Source: Poronia punctata
Lineage: Eukaryota > Ascomycota > Sordariomycetes > Xylariales > Xylariaceae
Direction of reading: 5' to 3'
DNA length: 64,000 nucleotides
NCBI GenBank assembly: GCA_022579005.1
Contig: MU401474.1
Span: 62,001 to 126,000 of the forward strand
How positions within the stretch are numbered: position 1 is the first letter of the stretch; the number at the start of each line of letters is the position of its first letter. The translations under genes were made by a program, and so were the position numbers. Of the stretch, positions 47,029-57,983 are shown piece after piece. The notes under the pieces are model-generated. The model saw nothing but the letters and a program-made list of their open reading frames with translations. It did not search any database and was not told the origin of the DNA.

Positions 47029-48201
47029 ATGGACTCCCAACCCTCCCAAGCGGCTGGCGGTCCCTCTGCCGCAATGCCGGCTTCGGATTCAGAGAGATTC
47101 GTCAAAACCCTACAACTCCTGCTTCTGCGGGACATGGTCCCAACCCTCGAAATAACCCTCCGCGCCCTCGTGGTTGAGAAATGCAGCCAACTCACTCTGG
47201 AAGTCCTGCGTCTCAGCCCCGCCAACACCAACAACAACAACCCTTTCTCTCTTTCCGTAGAAGAAGTCCGTCAAGCCATCCCCACCATCCCATATAGCGG
47301 ATCCCTCGCGGATTTCGCCAACGTCATCAAAACCATTGCTCTCGGGTTCTTCAACGAGCGCTGCGTCATTCGTGTTCCTGAGAATGAGCAGAGAGTTCTT
47401 GGACAGGAGATGGAACATTTGGGTAAGGCGGTTGTGAAGAGGGCGTTGGGAAGGGCTCGTGAGCATATGGTTACGCTTTTGACGGGGATTGAGGAGCCTG
47501 AGGAAGAACAGGATGAAGAAGAGGAGGAGGAGGAAGAGGAAGAGGAAGTTGTTGATGATGATGAGGGTTCTGATTCGGATTATGAAGAGGGACGAGCAAG
47601 AGATAAGGGAAAAGGAAAAGCAAGAGGAAAGGGAAAGGGAAAGGGAAAGGAGATGGAGAAACCTGAACCTCAGCAACAACAACAACAACAGCAGCAACAA
47701 GAGCAGCAACAAGAACATGAACATGAACAACAAGCGCCCACTAATGCTGCTGCTGATGTTGTTGCCCCTTTTGTCCCCCCGGCCGACCCTGCGGAAGGCG
47801 TTACTGCGGGAGCGTTGCTGGATGTAACAATCCAGGTCCTGGAGGCTCCGCGGCGCACGCCGCTTCCTACCATTGGGCCCCGGCTCCGAGGAGAAATCTT
47901 TTCCGGTTGGGGACTAGGTGGTGGTGGTGCTCGTGTATCAAACACGACTGGAATAGGCCCACCTCCCGTTCCTTCTCGCCGACCTCGTGGAAGACCGCGG
48001 AGACCTACCCGGGGTAGGCGGGGTGCACGTGCTCGGGGAGGTCGTGGCACACGGGGTGGAGCAGCACGTGGAGCCGGAGGAGTAGGAGAAGGAGCCGGAG
48101 GAGTAGGAGAAGGAGCCGGAGGAGTGGAAGGAGAGGTGAATGGCGTGGGTAGAACCGGAGCACCGGGATCGACTGATACCCCTGGCCCTGGACAGGCTTG
48201 A
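47029..48201 (+). CDS. Unknown protein with acidic, Gln-rich and AT-hook-like low-complexity tracts
   Basis: Single exon, 390 residues, not recognised. Residues 1-155 look folded and helical (FVKTLQLLLLRDMVPTLEI; SLADFANVIKTIALGFFNER). Next are an E/D run (about 155-180), a K/G/R run (about 188-209), a Gln run with His-Glu repeats (about 215-232), a short ordered stretch (ALLDVTIQVLEAPRRTPLP) and an R/G/P-rich part with PRGRPRRPTRGRRG, which resembles an AT-hook core (RGRP). The end carries tandem GAGGVGE units. This composition suits a nuclear or chromatin-associated protein, but that is inference. A long open frame on the opposite strand is a shadow of the repeats. The ATG context (ACCAACATGG) is good. 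Confidence 0.7.
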   Translation: MDSQPSQAAGGPSAAMPASDSERFVKTLQLLLLRDMVPTLEITLRALVVEKCSQLTLEVLRLSPANTNNNNPFSLSVEEVRQAIPTIPYSGSLADFANVIKTIALGFFNERCVIRVPENEQRVLGQEMEHLGKAVVKRALGRAREHMVTLLTGIEEPEEEQDEEEEEEEEEEEVVDDDEGSDSDYEEGRARDKGKGKARGKGKGKGKEMEKPEPQQQQQQQQQQEQQQEHEHEQQAPTNAAADVVAPFVPPADPAEGVTAGALLDVTIQVLEAPRRTPLPTIGPRLRGEIFSGWGLGGGGARVSNTTGIGPPPVPSRRPRGRPRRPTRGRRGARARGGRGTRGGAARGAGGVGEGAGGVGEGAGGVEGEVNGVGRTGAPGSTDTPGPGQA

Positions 48202-48721
48202 TTAAACACCATGCGTACAGCCCATCGCGGCGGAGTTGTATTGTTCACCTGTATGAATATTACCTGCATCATTGACCTAATAACCTACATACATGGTTAT
48301 GGTAGCATGTCTATACAATAGGCATAATGGAGCACGATGCACATCGTATAAGGCACAGTTAATACCAACCTCGACGTTTACATAACATATCCATAAGTGA
48401 ATGGATGTAAATCTAAACAGAGTGTAATAGCCACACAAATAAAAAGACGTCGACATATCTGTTTGTTCTTATTGCATTGATTATATGACTTAAGAGTAAC
48501 AGTTAAAATGCGCATTATATAAAAGAAGAAAGGAGGCAGGGATGTTATTCTCTTCATCCCCCTTAGCAAACAATAACAGGAAAACACTCTTTTCAGCCGT
48601 CTCATTATCATAGCTCATCATGCTTATCACTAGACTTTACAGAGTCTGTACCTGTCCCTTCATGAGGACCACTAGATACGGCCAGTTAACACACGCAAGC
48701 GAACAGAAGTAGGAGAACAAC
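48202..48721. other. Convergent spacer
   Basis: 3' flanks of two convergent genes; no gene seen. Confidence 0.6.
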
Positions 48722-50503
48722 TCACCGAAACAAAGGTCCATACCCAGTCCCCTCGCCACGCACAACATCCACCTGCCGAGGATGTCCATATCCAGCACCC
48801 CCCTCAAAAATCAAAAGCCCCCCCTCGAGCACAGGCTGCGGACGCTTGAGCATCTCCCCGCGTAACCTCTCAGCAGAAGCGAGGAACTTGTCAACAAGCT
48901 CATCATATTTCGGATAAGTAAGTTTCCCATCGCGCTTTACAAACTTGCCATCGACAAGCACGTGCTCGATATCACCGACATTGGCATGCAGGATAACGGC
49001 CGCAACGGGATCAGCCCAGCCCAACATACCGGGAGACCGACCATCGAAGACGACGAGGTCGGCTTTCGCGCCGACTTTGATGACGCCTAGGTCTGGACGA
49101 CGGAGGGCGAGGGCGCCTTGGCGGGTTGCGAGGAGGAAGGCTTGGTTTACGGACACTTAAAAAAAGTGTTAGGGGGGTTTATTTTGGTTTTGGGGAGAAG
49201 GAAAAAAAGAAGAAAAAAAAGAAGAAAAAGAAAAGGAAAAGGAAAAAAAAAACTTACTCGGATTCGAAGCTGGAATCGCCCATGTACTCTCCATAAGATC
49301 ATCGTAAAGTCTTGACCTTGTGCGCTGCAGCCATAAACGCGCTTGCGTCAGGATATCGGTCGAGAAAGCGAAATGCACGTCCACGCCCAGGGCGGCCTGG
49401 TCGTGGATTAGATGAGAGTTGGTGTGGCCGTGGCCGCAATGCATCTCGGACTCGGGCGTGATGGAGAGGAACTGGTTTGTTTTGCGCAGAAGCGAGGCAT
49501 CTCCCGCGGTGATACCGGCGCCGTGCGAGAACACGATCGCCGTGTCTGGTAAGTCCAATACATTGTGGGAATTTAGTAGCGATGGTGAGCCGGTTTCTGT
49601 AGGTTCTGGTTAGACACCGTGTCTTTCGAGGTCTTATAAGTCTGGGAATACGTATGGCGTGAGAGATTCTTAACCTACCTATCCATATACCACCAAGCCA
49701 ATGGACCGTCAAAACAGGTGGGTTTTCCTCCCTTTTCAAGGGATGGTTAGCACGAATACCTAGGTAGGCAAGTGGATCGAGGATATCACGACCTACTTGA
49801 TCAGCTTGATTACGGCCTGAGTATCCTCGGGCTTCCCGGTGATCCAATCATCGTAGGCGAGGCTCAAAATCGTCAGACCGTTAGGGAATGTCTTCTTGGA
49901 ATTCCACCTCTTCCAGTCTTTGATCTGGGCAGAGACCGGATAGCCCGGAAAAGGGCTGAGAGATGGGGCCCAGAATACGCGGGCGCCGCTCTCAATCGAG
50001 GCGTCCAGACCTGCCTCGGCCTGTTCCGTGGACCATAAGTTGTGGGCGTGGTCCAGCGTTGTCGTGACGCCGGCGTTGATGGCTTCAAGCAGCCCGGTCA
50101 GTTGGCTAGTATAGGTGTCTTCAGGGGTGTAAAAAGGCGCAGATGCCGGACCCGAGAAGGTGTACATGTAGTCGGCCAACGACGTATTGGACCCGAGAGT
50201 CTTGAGCGCCGTCTGCCATCCATGACGATGGGTGTCGATGAACCCGGGGCTAATGATCTTGTGGGTACAATCGACAATCTCGGTATCCGCCGGGATTTCC
50301 CTTGGCCTGCTCTCCTTGTAGAGGCCGACGATACGATCGTCGGTTATCAGTAACGACCCATGACGAATAACATCTAGGGAGTTGGTATAATCGTCGAACG
50401 CGATAATGGTTCCTCCCGAGAGCAAGACAGAGGCGGAACGGGCCACATCCGCGCACCCCGCAAGAGCAAGGACGGTAAACAAGGCGGAACGCATGCTAGG
50501 CAT
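48722..50503 (-). CDS. Secretory-pathway amidohydrolase (metal-dependent deaminase/hydrolase family)
   Basis: TIM-barrel amidohydrolase of the cytosine-deaminase/chlorohydrolase type; substrate unknown. Four exons (49797-50503, 49679-49731, 49258-49596, 48722-49155) encode 510 residues. The start MPSMRSALFTVLALAGC with a cleavable-looking end VARSA suggests a signal peptide, unusual for a family that is mostly cytosolic. The barrel starts VLLSGGTIIAFDD. Metal site: FIDTHRH (HxH), then His in TVHWLGGIW or VFSHGAGI, and the Asp in AFSTDIL. The C-terminal composite domain reads NQAFLLATRQGALALRR and GKFVKRDGKL. Exon 2 is only 53 nt and supplies EENPPVLTVHWLGGIWI. Intron 3 is 102 nt and almost wholly pyrimidine on the coding strand near its donor. 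Two close in-frame ATGs exist (50503, 50494). Confidence 0.88.
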
Positions 50504-51016
50504 CAAATCAGACGCAACTTTGGCAAATGGCAGGACTAGAGTCTAGAGATTCCTGAGTGATCAATTCAAGGGGTGTAGCTTACTTATATCTGCCCAGTCC
50601 TTACTAGGGTGCTAGGATCCTATGATATAACCGGCTTCTATCGCCGCTCTATTCGGCTCCACAAAAATGCCGGGTATTGCTCGCCATTGCTAAGGCAGGT
50701 AGGTACCTATATCTAGACTCTAGAGTCCTAGACCGGAGAATGGATGTCGCACGACGGACTTAGCGGACGGCAAAGTGAGGGGCGGCGCCGGTACGTTATT
50801 TGACCAATCATTTTTGACTCTAGTTTTATCATTTTGGGATTCATCTCAATCCTCTGCTCCCTTCGCTTGCAGCCCAGCATCGGCAACTTCAGGGATGACA
50901 AACACCGATAAATCATTCATAGGGCTAATAGACATGGCAACTCCCTGCCAGCGCTTACTTGTACTTGTAGGCATATGTTTTTGACCGCTAAAACAGAGGT
51001 AGGGATGGCCAAGGCT

Positions 51017-51040
51017 GCACCCAGGCACCCAGGCACCCAG
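51017..51040. repeat. 8-bp tandem repeat (GCACCCAG)x3
   Basis: Three perfect copies of GCACCCAG in non-coding sequence. Confidence 0.85.
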
Positions 51041-51429
51041 GGTGTAGATGTCAATGTGATGGCCAACCGGAAATAACAAAGCCAAAAACCGATCCGGCCT
51101 AGGCATATCAGGCTAAGCGGTCGCAAGTTCCTGTAAGTTCGGGTGCGGTTCGGTGATGGGTCATTGATGGTCCGTCTTCCGATACCCTATGTACCTCCGA
51201 CCGGCCATCCATCTCCTCGTGGATATATCGTACCAAATCCGGTCCATTGGTTCAACACCTATAGATAAGTATTCCCAGTATCCTCTTCCCTCTTTATTAA
51301 GACTTGAAAATACAGAAGATTTCCGTCGATTGATTGATTCTGCGTGTACGGCAACATCACATCCCGGGAGGCAATGATTGCTGGGACAAAATATACCAGA
51401 ATTATTTATTTATTTCATTTTCTCTTTAT

Positions 51430-51612
51430 TCAAGATGGCAATAACGAAAAAGATATATATCTCCCTCTCGCCTTCCGTTTCCTAGCTTGCAGGACCCGAT
51501 AACCGAGGACGCCGAGGATTATAACGGCCTCAAAGGCCACGAGGGCGATCCACAGCCCGTCGATAAAGGTGATTCGGTAATTGCCTAGTAGATCTTGGAT
51601 GTCGAATCGCAT
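51430..51612 (-). CDS. Possible small single-span membrane protein
   Basis: A 60-residue frame starting MRFDIQDLLGNYRITF, with one clear hydrophobic span GLWIALVAFEAVIILGVLGY followed by a positive patch (RKRKARGR). This order fits a small membrane protein with the basic side in the cytosol. The ATG has A at -3. I recognise no family, and the frame is open further upstream without a good start, so it may be chance. Confidence 0.3.
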   Translation of the reverse strand: MRFDIQDLLGNYRITFIDGLWIALVAFEAVIILGVLGYRVLQARKRKARGRYISFSLLPS

Positions 51613-51960
51613 CGTGGGTCCCAGACAGGGAAAAAGGTTTATATATATGTTCTGTAATCGCCCGACGTATGTTTTGTATATGTGTCGTATATATATATAT
51701 ACAAATTTCTGCGTAATGGTCAGTGTTTTTTCAAGAATTGGGATGGGTTGAAAAATAGGTAAGTAAGAGGTAAGTAGAAGTACCTTCTGTCCTCCTGTCC
51801 CTCCCCTTTCCTGCGTTTTGCTCGAACTGCCAATCAAATCAATCAACACCGACGGTTTCGGAAAAACACAACTTGGTACGACCGTTCGTCCAATGAAGCA
51901 AGTTGATGTTCCCAGTGAACAATAACCCGTCAATCCGGGACCTAGACTAGATCTCGGCTG

Positions 51961-51963
<3 letters not shown>

Positions 51964-51995
<32 letters not shown>
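51964..51995. repeat. (TA)n microsatellite
   Basis: About sixteen perfect TA dinucleotides in non-coding sequence. Confidence 0.9.
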
Positions 51996-52000
<5 letters not shown>

Positions 52001-53009
52001 AGAGCAAAGATAAGAAAAGGAACAGTTTGAATAGGTCAGCCAGGCGATAGGTATTAGATAATTATATGTTATACACCTAGCATAGAAAACCAATACCTAG
52101 ACTAGGTTATGTGGCGCGTTGGCTGGTAAGTAGGTATAGCGCACCTAGATAGGTATTTCACTTGGCTCGTCTGCGCTTCCTAGTAATCCACGAAGAAACT
52201 CTGCTTAAAGTAGGTTGGTGTCGAGATGTAATGAATGGACGGGCACTTAATCGATCCAAAAGGGGGTTCAGTCTATTCATTCTCACATACCTACCTATAT
52301 AATCCTTCTGAACATAGGCCCTGGTTAAGAACACGTTGTGCTTGTGCCGCACCGTACCCGATATAGTAACAAGGTATATGTTCCAGATTTGGTAAGATGA
52401 GGGCGCATTCAGCTTCTTGGAGATGGGGAAAAGGGGGGTAAGTAAGCCGGTGGTGGGCTGTTTTCTGTGATGTCTCCGGAATATTCTATGCCGGGGATTC
52501 ACGCGCCATCATTACTATTTATTAAATATCCAATGCATGTAATTTACCTGTGAAGAGGTGGACGATGGATATTTACCTTGAATGAAGGAAAATCAAAGTA
52601 AAGACGTGTTTGTAGGCAGATCCGATCTCCATTTATCCGGTCTGAGAAACTGCTTTGCGCCGCCTCATAGGAATGCGGGACCCATCAGGCAAGCAATGGA
52701 TTTCCAAATGGATATAGAGATCCAAGGCTTCTAGAACCTCGTCCGCTGCGGATACCAGCCTAACCTGATAATTGGCAATGGCAATCGGCATCTAATGTAC
52801 AACATTATTACTGTAACAGTATGTATATAGATATCCAAATAATTCATGGAAGAGTCGTGATGTGTGTGATCTGTCCCGAGACACGCCTGCCCCGAAACCC
52901 CTTGCAATGCTATTTTATACATGTTCAGATAAATCCCAAACTCCAATCCCTGCTGCAAACACTATTAAAACGCCCCAGCCACGTAAAACTAGCCGCCCCG
53001 TCGTCTCAG

Positions 53010-54159
53010 TTACTGTGTGGCAGCTTGGAGTTTCTTTTGTTCGCGCACGTCGCCACCGGATGCTCTCCACCACACGTCACATCCCCAGCGCAATGCCCGC
53101 TCAACTGCGGTAGTAGGCGTTATCGCGGGGCGAACATCTAGATAGAAGACCGGTTCTCCTGACGGTTCGGGCTCTCCGGAATAATAATCGATCACGTAGC
53201 GAATCTCTTTCCGTTGTCCGTTTACATCTCGGGAGACGTACCAGTCGTGTCGATCGAAAGGCGGCTCCGTGCTATAGAATTGCAATGTCAGTGGGATCCG
53301 TTCGCCATGACCAGGAGGAACCAGAACGACTTACCCAAACATGGAGGGATATATACGACCCATGACCTGAATCATGGTGGCCTTGGGCGTCATGTCCTTG
53401 GGTCGGCCCTGGAAGCGGACGAGACTGGGGGCAAGTTCCTCCACTTCCCTATCGTACCCGTACTTCTTCACCGTAGATTCGAAGTTCTCCTCGCCGCGGC
53501 TGCACTTCCGCCAGCCCTTGTACAAGCCGCCGGCGAACCGCTTCTCCCACGCCATGATTTCTTCCCAGGCGCCCTCGTTGAGGAAGTTATGTATGCTGAC
53601 CATGCTTTCGACGGCCGTCGCATCAGTGTCCGTGTAACCTTTGCGCAACAGTGCGTTGTACATCTGCTGTGGTGAGGGATATTCCCAATTACCACCTCCG
53701 TCGCCCTTAGGTATCGTGGAGGGTTCGCGCTCCGTCGGCAGCACGTGTGTTTGATTTGGCGCCGGCGCCTGTGATAGGTCACGGAACATGTAATTCAGAG
53801 GGTTGAGTTTAGAAAAGGTCGACTTGGATTCGGGCTCTGGTGCATTGGTGGTCTCTCGGGATCCGTGCGGCACGGGACATCCTGATGGGGGTGTGGCCGT
53901 AGAAGCGGCAGAACTATCGTGCTTTACAGGACAGGCGCCGGCAGCGGGAGCGGCCATGGCATCGGCGCTCTTTTGATGCTTGTGCATGGGACATCCTGGC
54001 TAGAAGAAGTTAGTTTTTTAACATGTTGTGTAGACGGTGCAAATGACCGGGTCTTACAGGTGGCGATCTTGTGCCATCCTGGGACAAGGGAAAGGCGTGA
54101 TGGGATAGAGGTGGTGATTGAGTTGTAGTTTTAGGAGCGTCGGCCCAGAACCAGCCCAT
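53010..54159 (-). CDS. CYC3: Cytochrome c heme lyase (holocytochrome c synthase)
   Basis: Attaches heme to apocytochrome c in the mitochondrial intermembrane space. Three exons (54058-54159, 53335-53999, 53010-53271) give 342 residues. The N-terminus MGWFWADAP is followed by three Cys-Pro heme-binding motifs: GCPMH (36-40), ACPVKH (56-61) and GCPVPH (74-79). The core contains [30 protein letters not shown], the heme-ligand His in [28 protein letters not shown] and [13 protein letters not shown], and ends with [12 protein letters not shown]. Intron 1 has an AACTAAC branch. The gene is divergent from the ADCK2-like gene across 793 bp. Sequence alone does not settle whether the client is cytochrome c (Cyc3) or c1 (Cyt2). 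Confidence 0.94.
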
Positions 54160-54952
54160 CGTGATAGGATTTTTCGTGGGACTGTGTATTGATTTTTGAA
54201 TGAAATTATAGGAGCGTATAGTATAGAAATCGTGTATCTAAATGCGCTCACCGGCGATAATGAGTGAAATATGAATGTTGTCTTGTCAAAGACACTTAAA
54301 AGATTTGGGCGCAACTTTTTTGGGTTGCCAGCCAGAGGCGATAAGAAGCCGGGAGACGCAGTACGTATTCCCCGTTACAGTAGTGGATTCCAGTAAAAAC
54401 TATCCGTCCCCTACCGGGCCTACCCTGTCAAATAAGTGGGATCCACATAGTCTTGGAGAGTTTGGGGACTCCCGTTTTCCTAGGAGAGAATAAAGTACCT
54501 AGAAACGGTTCGCTCGAGATATGAAATTGTCCACGAGTACTCAATGTTCCTGTAGGTACACAAAGGAATTCACATACGTGATTTCATCAGATATCGAAGA
54601 TTATACCGTACATAGCTCACCAGCATAAGATGTTTTATTATTACCACGTAGAACAAGCTGACGCAAGCTGTTGTGATATGGCCTAATTACCTAAGTGTGG
54701 TAGTTGCATAGTGCTTACACAATAGACGCGTATATACATTAATCGCAGTAACATTTTGCTAATTGAAAAGTCCTCTGTAATGATCTACGTCACCGATCTC
54801 AAAGCGGCGCGTTCCGAGGTACTTGAATCGGGGGCAGCAAGATTGATGCACATATTTCCGTCCATGTCAACTCGGACAGTTGAGGGTTGTAGAAACAACG
54901 CGATCATGTTAACACAGACTTCATAGCTTGATCCCCCCATTTCGCTGCAGGT
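54160..54952. other. Divergent promoter region of two mitochondrial genes
   Basis: The 793 bp between the starts of the heme lyase and ADCK2-like kinase genes. No gene is seen in it. Confidence 0.6.
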
Positions 54953-57099
54953 ATGAGATCCCTCCTGCTCGCGGCCCGGTTTTGCACGCGCCAAATCGTC
55001 TTTCGAACGTCGACCAGATCCATCGGGAACCTCGGCCGTTGGCACTCGACCTCCCCCTTTGCGCTGCCCAAGACGATAGCCTCGAACTCGGGTCGCGCTT
55101 CAGGAGGAAATAGCAGGGTGTTGTTAAAGGCCACCGCGAGCGGCGCCATTCTCGGAACTGCAGCTTTTATCAAATTGTCGGAGAAGAACAATGACGGCAC
55201 AGAGCAGACGGCCGAAGGGCGCATGTTACAAGCATCGAGGCATGAGCTCGAAAAGACAGTCGATAAAGAGAAGAGTGGGCTATCACGGCTTGCACAGGGA
55301 GTAGTGATATTCATAGATGTGTATATCTGGGAGCCCATATGTACTGGCGTTAGGTTCTGTCAACTGGTGGTCATTTTTGTGCCCGTCATACTATCTGTGC
55401 CGGCGATATGGATCGGGCGGCGGCAGCCCAGCCGCGACAATGAAAGGTCCGGAACACTCTGGTGGTACAATTTCTTAGTGTGGGCAATGGAGGCGGCCGG
55501 GCCAGCCTTCATCAAAGTAAGTTTCCTTTTCTAGAGGCGCATCTACGCATCCAATACCCCCGAGGCAAACGAACTAACCGACCTACCTTTCAACAGCTTG
55601 GCCAATGGGCTGCATCAAGAACCGATATATTCCCTGACGAGATGTGCCATATCATGTCCAAACTACATTCTAATGCGCCGGCGCATTCCCTCCACGCTAC
55701 CAAACGAATAGTTGAAGCCGCGTTCGATGGACGGCCGTTTGCCGAGATATTTGAAGAATTCGAAGTGGAGCCGCTGGGTGTTGGGGCCATTGCCCAGGTT
55801 TATAAAGCAAAGCTGAAGCGCGAGCTTTCCGTTCCTGCGGATGTTGATGTGGCCGATAGTGAGGCCAATCTCCGTCAAAATGTCCGCCGAAACGTGCATA
55901 CCGTATTAAAGAGCACCCCACAGCGCGTACCATCCGCCTATGTTGCCGTCAAGGTTCTCCATCCCGGCGTCGAGCGCACAGTGAGGCGCGATCTCCGAAT
56001 CATGGGGTTCTTTGCGTCCGTGCTCAACATGATACCTACGATCGAGTGGTTATCTCTTCCCGACGAAGTTGACCAGTTTGGAGAAATGATGAGGTTGCAG
56101 CTGGATCTCCGCATCGAGGCCGCTAATCTAGCCAGGTTCCGCAAAACCTTTAAAGAGCGCTCCACAGCCTGGTTCCCTTTCCCGTACCTCGACTTTACCA
56201 CTCGGGAGGTATTGATTGAGGAGTTCGCCCAGGGCATTCCCCTTGCCGATTTTCTCGAAAATGGCGGTGGTGTGTTTCAGCGCGATATCGCCCACGAAGG
56301 CCTGGATGCCTTCTTACGAATGCTCTTGATTGATAACTTTGTGCATGCCGACTTACATCCTGGGAATATCATGGTCCGCTTCTACAAAGTTCGCCAGCCA
56401 GACCTCCATCTTCGAAAGCAGGCGCCAGGACAGGCCAACGAGCAATCCGACGTTACCGAAGAGGTACTTGCCCGCCTGCGGCCCTATCGGAAAAAGAAGG
56501 ACGTAGCGGCCTGGGAAGCTGAGCTGGAGAAAATCGATGCTGAGGGGTTCAGGCCACAGTTGATATTCATCGACGCCGGTCTAGTGACGGAGCTCAACGC
56601 GACCAATCGGCGGAATTTCTTGGACCTCTTTAAAGCCGTAGCCGAGTTTGACGGATACAAGGCGGGTCACTTGATGTGTGAGCGTTGTCGGCAGCCCGAG
56701 GCCGTCATCGACAAGGAGGTCTTTGCCCTCAAGATGCAGCATCTCGTGCTCTCTGTCAAGAGCAGCACTTTGGCGCTAGGTAACGTCAAGATTGGTGACA
56801 TCCTACAGAAGGTGCTCGACATGGTGCGGAATCACCACGTGAGGCTGGAGGGTGACTTTGTCAACGTCGTGATTAGTATTCTGCTCCTAGAAGGAATAGG
56901 CCGAAGCCTTGACCCCGACCTCGACCTCCTGAGCAGGTCCCTTCCTATTCTCAGACAGTTGGGCGCTCAGAGTGGATGGTCTGTGGGCGATTACCCGATA
57001 GTGTTCGTCTGGGCCGGCTTGGAAGCCAGACGTTTCATGCAGGCCAGTATTGAAGATGTAAGCCTTGAGATTCCAACCGCCCCTACCCTAATGTTGTAG
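54953..57099 (+). CDS. ADCK2-type atypical kinase of the ABC1/UbiB family
   Basis: Mitochondrial kinase-like protein; the family is tied to coenzyme Q and mitochondrial lipid metabolism. Exons 54953-55516 and 55597-57099 encode 688 residues. The first 40 residues are rich in R/S/L without early acidic residues (MRSLLLAARFCTRQIVF), as in a presequence. There is a hydrophobic span near 130-155. The UbiB signature KxGQ is KLGQWAASRTDIFP (188-191), and the intron falls exactly after its Lys. Then come VGAIAQVYKAKL (the A-rich loop), AVKVLHPGVE, HADLHPGNIMV and FIDAGLVTEL, where DAG replaces DFG. The C-terminal block ILLLEGIGRSLDPDLDLL is shared with animal ADCK2. The intron is 80 nt, GTAAGT...CAACAG. 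Orthology to ADCK2 is likely; the biochemical role is not fixed. Confidence 0.92.
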
Positions 57100-57410
57100 T
57101 GAGCAGGACACTAACACAGTTGTGGCACAGGTCGAGAGCTGTGTAAAGTACGATTTATTGTCTCCCAATGTGTAAAGGAGGTCAGAGTATGGTTATAAGC
57201 GAAACAGCATTAGAGCGGCGTTGGGGTATTTTCAAGTGGGTTGACGTATACACCGCTCTAGAGAAGACAGGTAAGAGCAAGAACCTATGTGCCCGGGTAT
57301 ATATCAATCATGAAATTTTGATATCGAGATTCGAAAAGAGACATTCTGATTACCACCTAACTTTACCCCCTGGGCTGCCCAGACTATTCGTGAATTGTCC
57401 TCTTCTCCCC
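57100..57410. other. Short convergent spacer
   Basis: About 310 bp between the stops of convergent genes; nothing else seen. Confidence 0.6.
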
Positions 57411-57983
57411 TCACTGCTCCTTCGCCAATCCCATCACCTGATCGAGAAGCACTTGATCCTCGCCCGCAGCACTCTCCAATATCTCATCCCTCAAGCGATC
57501 AACCTGAAGCTCGGGCTCAAACGGCCGATCTCCCTGCGCCGTCCTAATCCGACTAACCTGCATCTGCAAGAACAACCTAGGAACCTCGATGTCCAAACTT
57601 CCATTCTCAACACTGCGGACACCAGCCTCAGTCGCGAGGTACGCATTAAGCGCGTCCTGGAAATAACTGAGATCAGAGCTTGCGAGAGGATCCGCCGTCG
57701 TGGCGAAAGTCGACAACGCGTAACGTAATGGTGACTTATCACTACTACTGCTGCTGCTGAAGTCGATGGACGAGAATGATAGAGAACCTGATTGGACGTC
57801 CGGGACACCGGCTATGGTTTTGATCTCGTGGGAACAGGTTACTATTCTTGCGAGTGCTGTGACGGTTTCTGCTGTTTCTGTTTCTGTTTCGGATGGACCG
57901 ATGACGAAGCATGGACGTGGTGATGTGAGGGGGAATGCGGTGGTGAGGCTGGTTAGAGCTAGGATGGGGAGTGAAGCGTGCAT
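57411..57983 (-). CDS. Small secreted protein, unknown function
   Basis: Single exon, 190 residues. The N-terminus MHASLPILALTSLTTAFP is a signal peptide by look. The mature part has two Cys (PRPCFVIG and IVTCSHE), a Ser-rich linker of seven Ser, and a likely helical C-terminal half: SPLRYALSTFATTADPLASS, DLSYFQDALNAYLATEAGVR, PRLFLQMQVSRIRTAQGD and DEILESAAGEDQVLLDQVMG. No enzyme motif. The helical YLATEAG...PRLFLQMQVSRIRTAQ pattern looks like a conserved secreted family of filamentous fungi. It could be a cell-surface protein or an effector; no evidence in sequence decides this. The opposite strand also has a long frame, which I treat as a shadow. Confidence 0.75.
   Translation of the reverse strand: MHASLPILALTSLTTAFPLTSPRPCFVIGPSETETETAETVTALARIVTCSHEIKTIAGVPDVQSGSLSFSSIDFSSSSSSDKSPLRYALSTFATTADPLASSDLSYFQDALNAYLATEAGVRSVENGSLDIEVPRLFLQMQVSRIRTAQGDRPFEPELQVDRLRDEILESAAGEDQVLLDQVMGLAKEQ

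Larger units (their letters stand above)
50504..53009. other. Long spacer with microsatellites
   Basis: Amidohydrolase promoter at the left and heme lyase 3' flank at the right. Apart from one possible small gene and two tandem repeats listed separately, I see nothing supported. Confidence 0.55.

Noticed and set aside
47110..47733. Leucine/phenylalanine-rich antisense frame
   Set aside because: It is the reverse reading of poly-Gln, acidic and basic codon repeats of the plus-strand gene.
57168..57728. 186-residue plus-strand frame
   Set aside because: Antisense shadow of the secreted protein at 57411-57983, which has a signal peptide and conserved-looking helices.
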